DNA of 64,000 bases from Neobacillus sp. PS3-34 (GCF_030915465.1 NZ_CP133267.1:2882501-2946500), one strand, 5' to 3'. Shown: positions 17,660-28,281, counted from the first letter of the stretch. The notes: generated by a model from the letters alone, not told the origin. Program-made: numbers and translations.

Positions 17660-19567
17660 TTATTGACCTCTTACTGCTCCGGGTTGCCCACTTAAAGGAC
17701 GATCAACGTTATTTGGATTACTTAAGAATTGTGCTCCTTGGCCGTGACAAGCGTAACATACAGCCATTCCTGTATAACGTTTAAGAGCGGAAGATGGGTT
17801 TGGATCTTTCAAATAATCAATTGCTAATTGAGCGTTTCCAGTAACAGATGCGTCAAACTTTGCACCAGCTTCTGTTAAATCATAATAAGTTTCATCGTTT
17901 GCAGTTTTCATGATTTGAGCTTCAGAACCGTGACCGAAGTGGCAGCGTACACAAGTTAGTTCATCTGCACCTGTTTTGTGGCGGTGTGCAGTAGTATATA
18001 CACCTGTATTATCTTTACGTGTTGTAGATAGATAGTCAGTATGACAAGCAGAGCAATATTTACTCATTTGAGTACCGCTATCTGGGATGAAAGCGATGTG
18101 TTTTACAGTTTTATCAGCATTATAGATAGTATTACCTTCATCGTCAAAAGTTAGATCAGTAGCTTTAGCATCGAACAATGTTCTCATATTTTCTGTTGTT
18201 TCAACATCTACACCGATAGAGATAGTTGCTGTTGTTACATTTGCAACCTGAGTACCATAAGCAAAGCCATCGCGCCATACAACGATCATTCCAGTTGCTC
18301 TTGTGATATCAGCATCTGTAGAGTCTTTAAGGATAGTATCAGCTTTATATGGATATCCTTTTTCTTGAAGCCATAGAGAATAATCTGCAACGTACTTTGA
18401 GTTATTCCATCTGTAAGTTTGAATAACATCCACAGGACCAGTTACTGTTCCCATCGCACGTTTGTAGAAGAAGTTTGCATCTACAGCAGCTTGATTTGCT
18501 AAAGTAGATTTTACAAGAATGTATGGTGTACTAAAAGTAGTAGGAACGCTTGTTTGAATAGTAAGATCTTTGAATAATTTACCGTTTGCATCATCTTTAG
18601 TGGCAGTGACAGTTGTATCTACATTATTTACTTTAACTGTATAAGTTGTTCCTTCTGCACGATATTGTACTGAACCCCAACCTAGTGGATCCAAGTTCAA
18701 GTTGTTTTCCCCAGAAGCTCCAGCAGAACCGTTACCATGTGGAGCGTGGCAACTAGCGCAATCAAATTCTTGAGTAAACTGACCTGAAGTAGCTCCAAAA
18801 TTACCACCAGGAGCAGCGCTAACTTTCAAAGAGCCATCTGCTTCGTGAAGGGAACCATTGTGATTGGAAGCTTGAACATTGAAAGTACCCGCAATACTAT
18901 GAGCATTTTCTTCAGAGACTGGTGCAAAAGAGTTATAAGCCCCTGTTGTGCCATCGTGGCATGCAGAACATGTGCTGTATACTCCGTCTTTGAATAACAA
19001 GTTATCGTCAGCACCTGTATGTGTTTGGTGGCAGCTTGCGCAAGAGTTGGTATTATTTTGATAGAAACCGTGAACTTTTTGTCCAGTTCTATTTTTTCTA
19101 GTGTTATTAAAGCCTGTGGAGTTGGCGTTTTTATATCCAGATCCATCTAAATCTACATGGGAATCAGGAGTTTGATACATATTGGTATTGTGAGCATCTT
19201 GAACTAATGCAGTAGAAGACGAAAGCTTTGTTGCATGTGTTGTATCATCAGTGTGATAAAGTACTACTGTGTAAGTTTTACCAGGTGTAAGAACACCGGC
19301 AGCATAATTAACTTTCCCCTTTTTAGTAGCATCAAGAGTAGCCTGTGTGGTGCTTATAATTGTTGTTCCATCTAGTAATACTAAATCAAATGATCTACCA
19401 GTAATGTCAGCAGCATCAGTTGAGTTACCAGTAAACGGAACATCAAGTCCTAAGCCGTTTTGCGCTGGCTTTAACCCATACGGATCTTTCGCAAATGCAG
19501 CGGTGCTCAGGATTCCCACTAATAGAAATGCTATTATTAGTGAGAAGCTAAATTTCACCTTACTCAT
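17660..19567 (-). CDS. Secreted hexaheme c-type cytochrome
   Basis: Exported protein of 635 residues with six CXXCH motifs: CASCH, CSACH, CASCH, CSACH, CVRCH and CYACH. Four are followed by the THT, DGT, PHG or GHG patterns typical of doubled-CXXCH cytochromes. The signal peptide (residues 1-26) ends TAAFA-KDPYG, a signal peptidase I site, so the mature protein is released or wall-associated. An N-terminal beta domain (about 27-130) and a heme-free insert (about 275-480) surround the heme region. ATG 19567 follows GGGAGG on the minus strand. It is the last gene of the leftward operon, 93 bases after the NHL gene. It could be the terminal surface reductase or a conduit; this is inference. Confidence 0.85.
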   Translation of the reverse strand: MSKVKFSFSLIIAFLLVGILSTAAFAKDPYGLKPAQNGLGLDVPFTGNSTDAADITGRSFDLVLLDGTTIISTTQATLDATKKGKVNYAAGVLTPGKTYTVVLYHTDDTTHATKLSSSTALVQDAHNTNMYQTPDSHVDLDGSGYKNANSTGFNNTRKNRTGQKVHGFYQNNTNSCASCHQTHTGADDNLLFKDGVYSTCSACHDGTTGAYNSFAPVSEENAHSIAGTFNVQASNHNGSLHEADGSLKVSAAPGGNFGATSGQFTQEFDCASCHAPHGNGSAGASGENNLNLDPLGWGSVQYRAEGTTYTVKVNNVDTTVTATKDDANGKLFKDLTIQTSVPTTFSTPYILVKSTLANQAAVDANFFYKRAMGTVTGPVDVIQTYRWNNSKYVADYSLWLQEKGYPYKADTILKDSTDADITRATGMIVVWRDGFAYGTQVANVTTATISIGVDVETTENMRTLFDAKATDLTFDDEGNTIYNADKTVKHIAFIPDSGTQMSKYCSACHTDYLSTTRKDNTGVYTTAHRHKTGADELTCVRCHFGHGSEAQIMKTANDETYYDLTEAGAKFDASVTGNAQLAIDYLKDPNPSSALKRYTGMAVCYACHGQGAQFLSNPNNVDRPLSGQPGAVRGQ

Positions 19568-19660
19568 TTCAAAAACCTCCCTGTTTGTTTCTCTCTTTTT
19601 TAAAACCTATAAAGCTTTTATCTTCTTTTTTTGCATCACCACCTTTAATAATCTAAAAAT

Positions 19661-20629
19661 TTAGTAGTAAAAGGCAATCCGCTGATTAACGGTATCGGTG
19701 ATGAATACTTCACCTTTGTCATCCACAAATAAACCGTTTGGAAGATAGAATTGTTCTTTATCGCTGCCTAAACCGCCAAATTGGAATACTTGTTTTCCAT
19801 CCTTATCAAATCCATAAACAAAGTGGGTCATGTTATCTACCATTAAAAGGGTACCGTTTGGTTCAACCCCGATTCCTCTTGGATTAACAAACTTAGAATC
19901 TCCTTTTCCATCAGTTGAACCATTTATGATACGTATGAATTTTCCGTTCTTATCATAGACAACAAGGCGCTGGTTCCCAGTATCAGAAACATAGATGTTT
20001 TTTTCTTCATCAATCGTCACGGCGTTTGGAGCGTTCAATGTGTCATCTTTCGCTGATGCAGTTGATATTTCAAGCAGTTTTTTACCTTTTAAATCGTATT
20101 TAATAACTTTACCTAGCTGGATGTCTGTAACATAAAGGTTGTTATTGAAAATGCGCAATCCGCCAGGGGATTTTAGAAAGTCGGCTTTTTTGCTTTCATC
20201 TGTGAAATATTTAATGAACTTTCCTTTAGCTGTGAAAATGGATATCTTAGCATTGTATAAATCCGCTACATAAACATTACCTTCCTTATCCCCATCAATT
20301 CCATAAGGAAACTGGAATTCTCCTTCACCTGTACCTTGTTTACCAAATTTAAAGATAGACGTACCGGATGAATCAAAGACTTGAACCTGTTTATGGTTCG
20401 TATCCGTAACATAAACATACTGGCCAACTTTTGCGACATCCATTGGTTTATCGAGAGGGGCACTCATATCACCTTGAATAAAGTAACTTAATGTAGGGGA
20501 CCCACCTTTAATAGGGCTTGCCACTTTGATCACATCATCTTGAAGATGGAAATAATAAATGACAGTGAATAGCACAGCAGAAAGTCCAACAATCGTCCCC
20601 ATCAGTAAATAAAGGGTTCTTTTCTTCAT
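19661..20629 (-). CDS. Membrane-anchored NHL-repeat beta-propeller protein
   Basis: Protein of about 322 residues with one N-terminal membrane helix (residues 5-26) and an exported six-bladed NHL propeller. Repeats end in phrases such as YVYVTDTNHKQVQVFD, NVYVADLYNAKISIF, LYVTDIQLGKVIKYD, IYVSDTGNQRLVVYD, LLMVDNMTHFVYGFD and VFITDTVNQRIAFYY, spaced about 45 residues. The start is ATG 20629, since AAAAGGAG lies 8-9 bases upstream; ATG 20638 is too close to it. NHL proteins accompany multiheme cytochromes in several anaerobes and may scaffold the complex. No catalytic residues can be named. Confidence 0.85.
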   Translation of the reverse strand: MKKRTLYLLMGTIVGLSAVLFTVIYYFHLQDDVIKVASPIKGGSPTLSYFIQGDMSAPLDKPMDVAKVGQYVYVTDTNHKQVQVFDSSGTSIFKFGKQGTGEGEFQFPYGIDGDKEGNVYVADLYNAKISIFTAKGKFIKYFTDESKKADFLKSPGGLRIFNNNLYVTDIQLGKVIKYDLKGKKLLEISTASAKDDTLNAPNAVTIDEEKNIYVSDTGNQRLVVYDKNGKFIRIINGSTDGKGDSKFVNPRGIGVEPNGTLLMVDNMTHFVYGFDKDGKQVFQFGGLGSDKEQFYLPNGLFVDDKGEVFITDTVNQRIAFYY

Positions 20630-20647
20630 GGATTCCATCTCCTTTTC

Positions 20648-21351
20648 TTAATTATTCTTGGAGTTCAATCGATCCAAAGCTTTCAAAGCCGGTTTAAAGG
20701 TGGGATCGTATGAAAGAGTTTCTTTATAGATTTTTTCAGCTTCTTTCTTCTTGCCTTGAGCTTCTGCAACCACCCCTACCTCATAAATAATATCCGTGTT
20801 GCCTGGCTTTAAGCGTGCAGCTTCCTCCAAAGATTTTGTAGCATCTTTATACATCTTTAATTTCCTGTAGCTTTTGCCTTTTAATAAATGGCCTTATAAT
20901 CCCTGGGTGAAATCTTTGCTGCTTTAACAGCCATTTGCAGGGCATCGTCATTTCGTTTTTCCTTATCGTAAGCAATACTCAAGTTCAAATAGGCATCAAA
21001 ATAATTTTTATCCAAGATCTTTGCAGTCTCATATTCTTTAATTGCACTGTCGGTATCACCCTTCAAGAAATACGTATAACCAAGCTGTACTCTTAATTGT
21101 GGATCATTTGGCTTTTGGTCTACTTCAGCTTGATAATATTTCAGTTGTTTTGAAATTTGATCGGCATTTGTATTCCAAAGATACTTTTCGCTGATATAGT
21201 AACCAGAAGAGAGACAAATAGCTAAGGTGGCAGTAAGGATAATAAGCGATTGCCACCAGGAGATACGGTCCTTTTTCACTTTTTTTATCTTTACTGGCTT
21301 TTCAGCAATCGTTGAAGGCTCCTGGGCATTTGGTTGAACTTGGCTTTCCAT
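20648..21351 (-). CDS. Membrane-anchored TPR protein (one frameshift)
   Basis: About 234 residues: a cytoplasmic N-terminal tail, one membrane helix (about residues 34-54) and four to five tetratricopeptide repeats outside (QLGYTYFLKGDTDSAIKEYETA, AYLNLSIAYDKEKRNDDALQMA, then the repeats after the break). A single T is missing near 20883. With it restored, KAIY continues as LKGKSYRKLKMYKDATKSLEEA, a perfect next TPR, joining the two halves. The start is ATG 21351, with AGGAGG 7 bases upstream. It lies between the 12-heme cytochrome and the NHL gene in one leftward operon. A likely role is assembling or docking the cytochromes. Confidence 0.8.
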
Positions 21352-21381
21352 AAAAGCCCTCCTCATCATATTATTTGAGCT

Positions 21382-22541
21382 TTATTGTTTATGGCAGGAT
21401 GTACATTTTGGTTTGTAATGACAGGTGTAACACATTTCAACAGGCTTTTGTCCTGCAGGCAATGCAATCGGGTGTGTGGCCCTAAAGTTCTTTTCTGCAT
21501 GGCTGGCAGGGTGGCAGCCGCTGCAGGTGATGTTTGTTATTTTGTTAAAGCCTGTTTTTTGGTAATCGTGGCATGTTAAGCATTTTTCGGTGCTATGTTT
21601 TGCGATAGGGCCATCGCCACTTACAAAACTTTTCCCATGGCTTGGTGGCCGCTGTGTATGGCATTTTTTGCAGAAGCTATTTTCTTTTGCATACTCCTGT
21701 GCGGAGTGTGATTTATCCTTTATCGTTCCATTTGCTAAAAATTGCTGGGAAGCCGGAACTTCCTCCATACCCTTAATTTCTGTTTCTGACATGTATTGAT
21801 GGCAGCTATGACACTGTTTAACGTCCTTCTTTGCAGATTTACCGTGAGTTTGAAATTTAAAGTTTTCTTTTTTATGCGATTTAGGTTCCATGCCTGTTGT
21901 ATGGCATGTTTTACAAGCGGTAGAAACATCACGTGCTTCATGGCATTCAATGCATGTTTCCATTTTGGGGCTTGTAAACTTTACGTCACTCATCAGGGAC
22001 TTACCAAGGGTGTCATCCCATTTATCATAATCGGATTTAAAGGTTACCTTACGTTCTGCGATTTTTCCGTGAGCAACCCCGCTGTGGCACTGTATACACT
22101 TGATATCCTTCGCTAAGTGCTTATTATGCGGGATGATCAGATCTCCGGATGGTGTTACTTCTCTGGTTCCTATATTGTGACATCTTTCACAAGCGGAGTT
22201 TGGAATGTTCTTTGGCATTTGGATTGGTGCTGTATATCTATTTGTTTCTTTTTTGAAAAATTCTACGAATCCATTGGCTTTGTCCTTTGCCAAATTTTTG
22301 GCCCTGGTTCGATATGGCAGCTTACACAATCGACTTCGCTGTGTGTGGAGGCTTTCCACGTGTAGTACTCCGGTTTCATCTCATGGCAGGATGAGCAAAA
22401 CTTTGAATTCGATGTTGTTTCCAGCCCTATGAATCCAACAGAAGTGAGGAGGGCCAGAAACAACACTGCTAAGGTCATGAATTTAATCAATTTATAGCGG
22501 TAGCGGGGAGGGGACGGCAGCGTATTTTGATCCTCTTCCAT
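21382..22541 (-). CDS. NapC/NirT-type membrane-anchored dodecaheme cytochrome c (one frameshift)
   Basis: Quinol-oxidising type cytochrome. One membrane helix (about residues 18-40) is followed by the NapC/NirT signature FCSSCHEMKPEYYTW and CVSCHIEPG, then ten more heme sites: CERCH, CIQCH, CIECH, CKTCH, CHSCH, CKKCH, CLTCH, CSGCH, CYTCH and CTSCH, twelve in all. The frame breaks near 22302, where one G of GGGG is missing; the restored reading is EPGAKNLAKDKANGFVEFFKK. About 386 residues. ATG 22541 has AAGGAGGG upstream. It lies 31 bases after its 10-heme paralogue; both share the N-terminal plan, so a tandem duplication with extension is likely. It would pass electrons from menaquinol to exported partners. 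Confidence 0.85.
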
Positions 22542-22572
22542 GAAAATGTCCCTCCTTTATAAGAAACTTTAA

Positions 22573-23941
22573 CTATTTTTTATCGCTTTTAAATCCGGTC
22601 CTATGGCAGTACTGGCAGTAAACATCGGTAGGTGCTTTTATACCAGTTGAGTTTGGCACTGGTTTTTCACGGTCATGGCAGACGAAGCATTGTGCTTTTG
22701 CAGCATTGGTTTTCGCGTGCTTAGAGTGAGCTGTTAACCATTGGTCACTGTCCAAATGGCCTGGTGGACGTTTGCTGTGACAGGCACTGCAGAATTTATT
22801 GATTCGTGATTGATCTTTTACAACCGTTATATTTGGAATGTATTTCACTTTTTTAGTTCCCATTTTCAAAAGTGAGATGATATCTTCTTTTGGAATTTCT
22901 CTGATCCATTTTGAATCCTGGTGACAGTTAACGCATTTATTTAAGCTTTTAACAGCCGTTCCGCCGTGATTATGATCCCAATCCTGAGTTTTATGTGACT
23001 TTGGAACTTTGACTTTTTTGTGACATGTTTCACATTTCATTGAAATTTTAACATCTGTTTTCTGCTTTCCAATCGCCTGCAGGATGATGTCCTGTGTCTT
23101 TTTATCATGTTCGGCCTTAATTGCTTCCACCTACAGTTTCAGCTGCGGGTTCTGTTGTAGCTGTTTCAGCTGTGCCATTGACCTTTTTGTCGACCTCTTC
23201 CGGATTAGGAGGCACGTTGTAAGCTACATCCTTCCAAGGCTTTTCGCCCTTGTTTACTTTATCGTGGCAGTCAATACAGGTTCCCATATTTGGCCTTAGG
23301 TATTTCTCTTCCGCAAGTTTTTCTGCGTTTTTCTTTGTCCACTCGCCACGTGCTTCCTCGATATTGATACCGCGCGAAGCGATTTTTGCGTGTACAACTC
23401 CTTCATGGCAAGTAATACAAGGAATATCCTTTTCGATATGCCCTTTATGATTTACCTTTAAGTCTCCCGAAGCAGTAACCAAACGGTTTTTGGAGTGGCA
23501 TTGCAGACAGTTTTCATTTGAAACGGCTTCTTCTTCCGTTTGAACGATCTGTTCAGGGACACCTGTGACGTGGTAATACACTTCCTTAAGCGATTTCACT
23601 TTGTGTGTCAGCATATTGGTGACCCCAGGCTTGATATGGCACTGTACGCAGCTGATCTGGTTGTGGGCGCTTGCTGTGTAGGTAGTATATTCAGGAGCCA
23701 TCTCATGACAGCTGGAGCAAAATGTTGGCGAGTTTGTAAAGGAAAGAACTCCATATCCGCCGCCAAAAACAACGATGCTGCTAACGAGGGTGGCAAATAG
23801 TAATTTCCAACGGTTAACGGGGTTCTTCCAATCTATATTTCTGGCGGTTCGCCAGAGTCTGCGCAAAAGGCCGGGTTTCTTTTTAGTTTCTCGAGTCTCT
23901 GTATCTATCTCTTTAGTTTTCTTATTCCCCCAAAAGGCCAC
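22573..23941 (-). CDS. NapC/NirT-type membrane-anchored decaheme cytochrome c (one frameshift)
   Basis: First gene of the leftward operon. After a basic cytoplasmic tail and one membrane helix (about residues 43-67 from GTG 23941) come FCSSCHEMAPEYTTY, CVQCH, CLQCH, CITCH, CIDCH, and after a break CETCH, CVNCH, CSACH, CFVCH and CQYCH: ten hemes. The break is near 23128, with one extra base, so that ETVGGSN-stop should read ETV-VEAIKAEHDKK. The second half has no signal peptide or membrane helix, so as a separate protein it could not be exported for heme attachment; fusion is therefore favoured over two genes. GTG 23941 has AAAGGGTGA at good spacing; a TTG at 23971 is also in frame. It probably draws electrons from menaquinol. 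Confidence 0.78.
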
Positions 23942-24478
23942 GATGCTCACCCTTTCTGTATTCGGATTCAAATCACTTTATTTCATATTAACCTCTCTAA
24001 GGGTAGTATCTAATATTGCGTCAGTATTTTCCAATGTACAATTTGTGAATAATTTTCCGGGTTGAAATCTCGAATTCACTCTACTGAAAACACTGTGAAA
24101 ACGTTGGTAAACAAGGGGTTGGATTAACATTATAAAGGTAGTGTTAATGTGAATAAGATTTTATTTTTATACAAAAATAAGCGTTTTCATACACCATCCT
24201 TCGGGGTGCTTCCAAAACCCAAAATTCATCAATAAATGATATTCGAGTTAAGGGCTGATACCACTTCGATTTTTGACAAAAATAAACAAACATAAATTTC
24301 GAATTTAATAGACGAAAATAGCAAATAAACTTCCTAATGTTGTCACTGTATGGCGGAAGTGGTAAGATGGAGGGAGAAAATAACGAATGATTATTAAAGG
24401 ATTCCGCCGTTTTAAAGCGAATCTTTTTTCTTTAGACTATTATTCACAAAGGAATCTCGATTAAAAGGAGCAATGTTC
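23942..24478. promoter_or_regulatory. Divergent region between the multiheme operon and secA, with candidate secA attenuator
   Basis: About 540 AT-rich bases, no ORF of note. Near secA, GATT-C-CGC (24400-24407) can pair with GCG-AATC (24417-24423) around a 9-base loop, directly followed by TTTTTTC. No rightward gene lies upstream, so a terminator here would act as a leader attenuator of secA. TTGACA-like elements occur near 24275, but no promoter is secure. No full Fnr box (TGTGA-N6-TCACA) was found; only half sites such as TGTGAATAA at about 24055 and 24147. Confidence 0.38.
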
Positions 24479-26992
24479 ATGCTTGGGATTTTAAATAAAG
24501 TGTTTGATCTAAATAAACGTGAAATCAAGAGGCTGACAAAGTTGGCGGATCAGGTAGAGGCACTGGCTGCTGATACTGAAAAATTGTCTGACGACCAGCT
24601 TCGTGAAAAAACAGAAGAGTTTAAGGCCGCTATCAAAAAGGCGAAACACTCGATGATCTGCTTGTAGAAGCATTTGCGGTTGTCCGTGAAGGCGCTCGCC
24701 GAGTACTAGGCCTTTATCCATACCATGTTCAGCTTATGGGGGGCGCGGCTCTTCATGAAGGAAACATTTCCGAGATGAAGACCGGTGAAGGTAAAACCCT
24801 TACAGCGACGATGCCAGTATATTTGAATGCCATTTCCGGCAAAGGCGTGCATGTTGTTACTGTCAACGAATATCTTGCCAGCCGTGATGCTTCTGAAATG
24901 GGTGAGCTGTATGAGTTCCTAGGTTTAACAGTCGGTTTAAACCTGAACAGCATGACAAAAGAGGAAAAGCAGGAAGCGTATGCCTGCGATATTACTTATG
25001 GAACGAACAATGAATTCGGATTCGACTATTTGCGCGATAACATGGTTCTTTACAAAGAAGAAAAGGTTCAGCGCCCGCTCTTTTATGCCGTTATCGATGA
25101 AGTGGACTCGATTTTGATCGACGAAGCGCGTACTCCGCTGATTATTTCCGGTACTGCGCAAAAATCGACTGCCCTTTATATGCAGGCTAATGCCTTTGTC
25201 CGTACTTTGAAAAAAGACGTCGATTTCACTTACGATGAAAAAACAAAAGGCGTCATGCTGACTGAAGAAGGTATCAGCAAATCAGAACGCGCTTTTGGCA
25301 TCGAGAACCTTTTCGATATTTCACATGTAACCTTGAACCATCATATCAACCAGGCGCTAAAAGCGATTGTCACGATGCACCTGGATATTGATTATGTTGT
25401 TCAGGAAGGTGAAATTGTCATCGTTGACCAGTTCACCGGGCGTTTAATGAAGGGCCGCCGCTACAGCGAAGGCCTGCACCAGGCGATTGAAGCGAAGGAA
25501 AGGCCTGGAAGTACAGAACGAAAGCATGACACTTGCGACCATCACATTCCAGAACTATTTCCGTATGTATGAAAAGCTTTCCGGTATGACCGGTACTGCG
25601 AAAACTGAAGAAGAGGAATTCCGCAATATTTACAATATGAATGTTATCGTTATCCCGACTAACAAGCCGATTATCCGTGACGACCGCGCCGATTTGATTT
25701 ACGCGTCGATGGATGGGAAGTTTAAGGCAGTTGTTGAGGATATCGCTGAGAGACACGCAAAAGGCCAGCCAGTTCTTGTCGGTACGGTTGCGATTGAGAC
25801 ATCTGAGTTGATTTCAAGATACCTTCAGAAAAAAGGTGTCCGCCATAACGTCCTGAACGCGAAAAACCACGGCCGTGAAGCGGAAATCATTGCAGAAGCA
25901 GGCCAGCAGGGCTCTGTTACCATTGCGACCAACATGGCAGGACGTGGTACGGACATCAAGCTTGGCGATGGTGTAAGAGAATTGGGCGGACTAGCTGTTA
26001 TCGGTACAGAACGCCATGAATCGCGCCGGATCGATAACCAGCTGCGCGGACGTTCAGGTCGTCAGGGAGACCCGGGGATTACGCAGTTCTATTTATCAAT
26101 GGAAGACGAGCTGATGCGCCGTTTCGGGTCCGATAATATGAAAGCGATGATGGAGCGTCTTGGCATGGATGATACACAGCCAATCCAGAGCAAGATGGTC
26201 TCCAGAGCGGTTGAATCTGCGCAAAAACGCGTTGAGGGCAACAACTTTGATGCGCGTAAACAGCTATTGCAGTATGACGACGTTCTGCGCCAGCAGCGTG
26301 AAATCATCTACAATCAGCGTAATGAAGTTCTTGAATCCGAAAATCTTCGCGACATCGTCGAGGGGATGATTCAAAGAACGATTAAGGATGTGGTCGATGT
26401 CCATACGCCTCGCAATGAAGAAGAGGACGAATGGGATCTTCAAAGCATCATCGATTATGTGAATGCCAGCCTTCTGCATGAAGGTGACGTGACGCTTGCG
26501 AACCTAAAAGGCAAGGATCCGGAAGAAATGTCAGAGCTTATTTTTGCAAAAGTGAAAGAGCGCTACGATGAAAAAGAAGAGATTCTGACTTCTGAACAAA
26601 TGCGCGAATTTGAAAAAGTAATCGTGCTTCGCGCGGTTGACTCTAAATGGATTGACCATATTGACGCGATGGACCAGCTGCGCCAGGGTATCCACCTGCG
26701 TGCGTACGGCCAAATCGACCCGCTTCGCGAATACCAGCATGAAGGCTTTGCGATGTTTGAAAGCATGGTCGGATCGATCGAAGAGGATGCAGCCCGTTAT
26801 ATCATGAAGGCTGAAATCCGCAACAACCTGGAGCGCCAGGAAGTAGCGAAGGGTCATGCAGTGAATCCGAAGGAAGACGGCGAAAAGATCAAGGCGAAGC
26901 CGAAGGTCAAATCCATTGATATCGGACGCAACGAGTTATGCCACTGCGGCAGCGGCAAGAAGTACAAGAACTGCCACGGAAATTTCGAGTAA
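24479..26992 (+). CDS. secA: Preprotein translocase ATPase SecA (two frameshifts)
   Basis: Motor ATPase of Sec-dependent export. The start is ATG 24479 ([15 protein letters not shown]), 8 bases after AAGGAG; ATG 24473 is too close. Restored length is about 837 residues, as in B. subtilis. Walker [28 protein letters not shown], the [12 protein letters not shown] and [11 protein letters not shown] helicase motifs, and the C-terminal zinc site [15 protein letters not shown] are all present. One G is missing near 24641 ([14 protein letters not shown] expected) and one A is extra near 25500 ([15 protein letters not shown] expected). The frame is the same before and after both. SecA is essential, so these indels must be sequence errors. 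Confidence 0.97.
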
Positions 26993-27000
26993 GATATTTG

Positions 27001-27040
27001 CAAAAGAGAGCATGGCTCGGCGCCAGCTCTCTTTTGGTTT
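27001..27040 (+). terminator. Terminator-like hairpin after secA
   Basis: Arms CAAAAGAGAGC (27001-27011) and GCTCTCTTTTG (27026-27036), followed by a short T-rich tail. Confidence 0.75.
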
Positions 27041-27170
27041 GTTAAGTAATTAGTGGATGGCTTTTTTGCCATTTTTGAATTTTTTCAGGCATAACCGTTA
27101 TAATGATTAAGAACTGACAGCGGAATAACGAATAAAATACGATACAGAAATAAACTTAGAGGTGAATGTA

Positions 27171-28274
27171 ATGGAATTAGCAGATATCCGAAATGAACTT
27201 GAAAAGACAGCTAAAATATTAGCGGACTTTAGGGGGTCTCTTTGACCTAGAAAACAAAGAAGCACGTATAGCCCAGCTTGATAACGAAATGCTCCATCCT
27301 GACTTTTGGAATGACCAGCAGGCTGCCCAGACGGTTATCAGCGAGTCGAATGCCCTGAAGGACCAGGTCCACGAGTTCCATGATCTTTTTGAAACGTTTG
27401 AGAACCTGGAGCTGACCTATGAGCTTGTAAAAGAGGAAAGTGACGCTGAATTGCAGGCAGAGCTTGAACAGGAATTGGAAAAGCTGACTGGCCGTTTAAA
27501 TCAGTTTGAATTGGACCTTCTTTTAAGTGAGGAATATGATAAAAATAATGCCATCCTTGAATTGCATCCAGGTGCCGGCGGAACTGAGTCACAGGACTGG
27601 GGCTCCATGCTCCTTAGGATGTACACACGCTGGCCGAGAAGAAGGGCTTCAAGGTCGAAACGCTTGATTACCTTCCTGGTGACGAAGCGGGCATCAAGAG
27701 TGTTACACTTGCGATTAAAGGCCACAATGCCTACGGCTATTTAAAAGCGGAAAAAGGCGTACACCGCCTGGTCAGGATTTCCCCATTCGATTCATCGGGC
27801 CGCCGCCATACCTCCTTCGTTTCCTGTGAGGTTATGCCGGAGCTGAACGATGACATTGAAATCGATATCCGTACTGAGGATTTGAAAATCGATACGTATC
27901 GTGCAAGCGGCGCAGGCGGACAGCACATCAACACGACCGATTCCGCGGTAAGGATTACACATACACCAACAGGCGTAGTCGTGAGCTGCCAAACAGAGCG
28001 CTCCCAGATTAAAAACCGTGAGCACGCGATGAAAATGCTGAAAGCCAAGCTTTATCAGCGTCAAATTGAAGAGAAGGAAAAGCAGCTGGCGGAAATCCGC
28101 GGCGAGCAGAAGGAAATTGGCTGGGGAAGCCAAATTCGTTCCTACGTCTTCCATCCGTACTCCATGGTCAAGGACCATCGCACAAATACAGAGGTGGGGA
28201 ACCTACAGGCTGTAATGGATGGCGACCTTGATATTTTCATAAACGCCTACCTGCGTTCAAAACTTTCCATGTAA
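27171..28274 (+). CDS. prfB: Peptide chain release factor 2 (programmed +1 frameshift, plus one apparent error)
   Basis: Recognises UGA and UAA stop codons. ATG 27171 opens a 24-codon leader ending AGG GGG TCT CTT TGA. Translation shifts +1 at CTT-T, continuing GAC CTA GAA as [15 protein letters not shown]. The remainder has the catalytic GGQ motif ([17 protein letters not shown]) and the anticodon-like SPF motif ([11 protein letters not shown]). A second, non-programmed break lies near 27632, where TGGCC lacks one G ([24 protein letters not shown] expected). Total about 367 residues, the normal RF2 length. It follows secA, as in B. subtilis, and ends at a terminator. Confidence 0.96.
27231..27246 (+). 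promoter_or_regulatory. RF2 programmed frameshift site
   Basis: Shine-Dalgarno-like AGGGGG (27231-27236), slippery CTT (27240-27242) and stop TGA (27243-27245) followed by C: the classic autoregulatory element that senses RF2 level. Confidence 0.96.
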
Positions 28275-28281
28275 AAAATAG

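Noticed and set aside
22573..23130. Separate soluble pentaheme cytochrome gene
   Set aside because: It lacks any export signal, needed for c-type heme attachment outside the membrane, and overlaps the upstream cytochrome frame; best read as the second half of the 10-heme protein.
23972..24478. Fnr box controlling the multiheme operon
   Set aside because: Only half sites (TGTGA) without a matching TCACA at the right distance.
24479..26992. secA split into three short genes
   Set aside because: Pieces join into one normal-length SecA after one-base corrections; essential gene, conserved text across the joins.
27231..27246. prfB disrupted by a stop at codon 25
   Set aside because: AGGGGG-TCT-CTT-TGA-C is the well-known programmed frameshift of RF2, not damage. 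Only the second break near 27632 is an apparent error.
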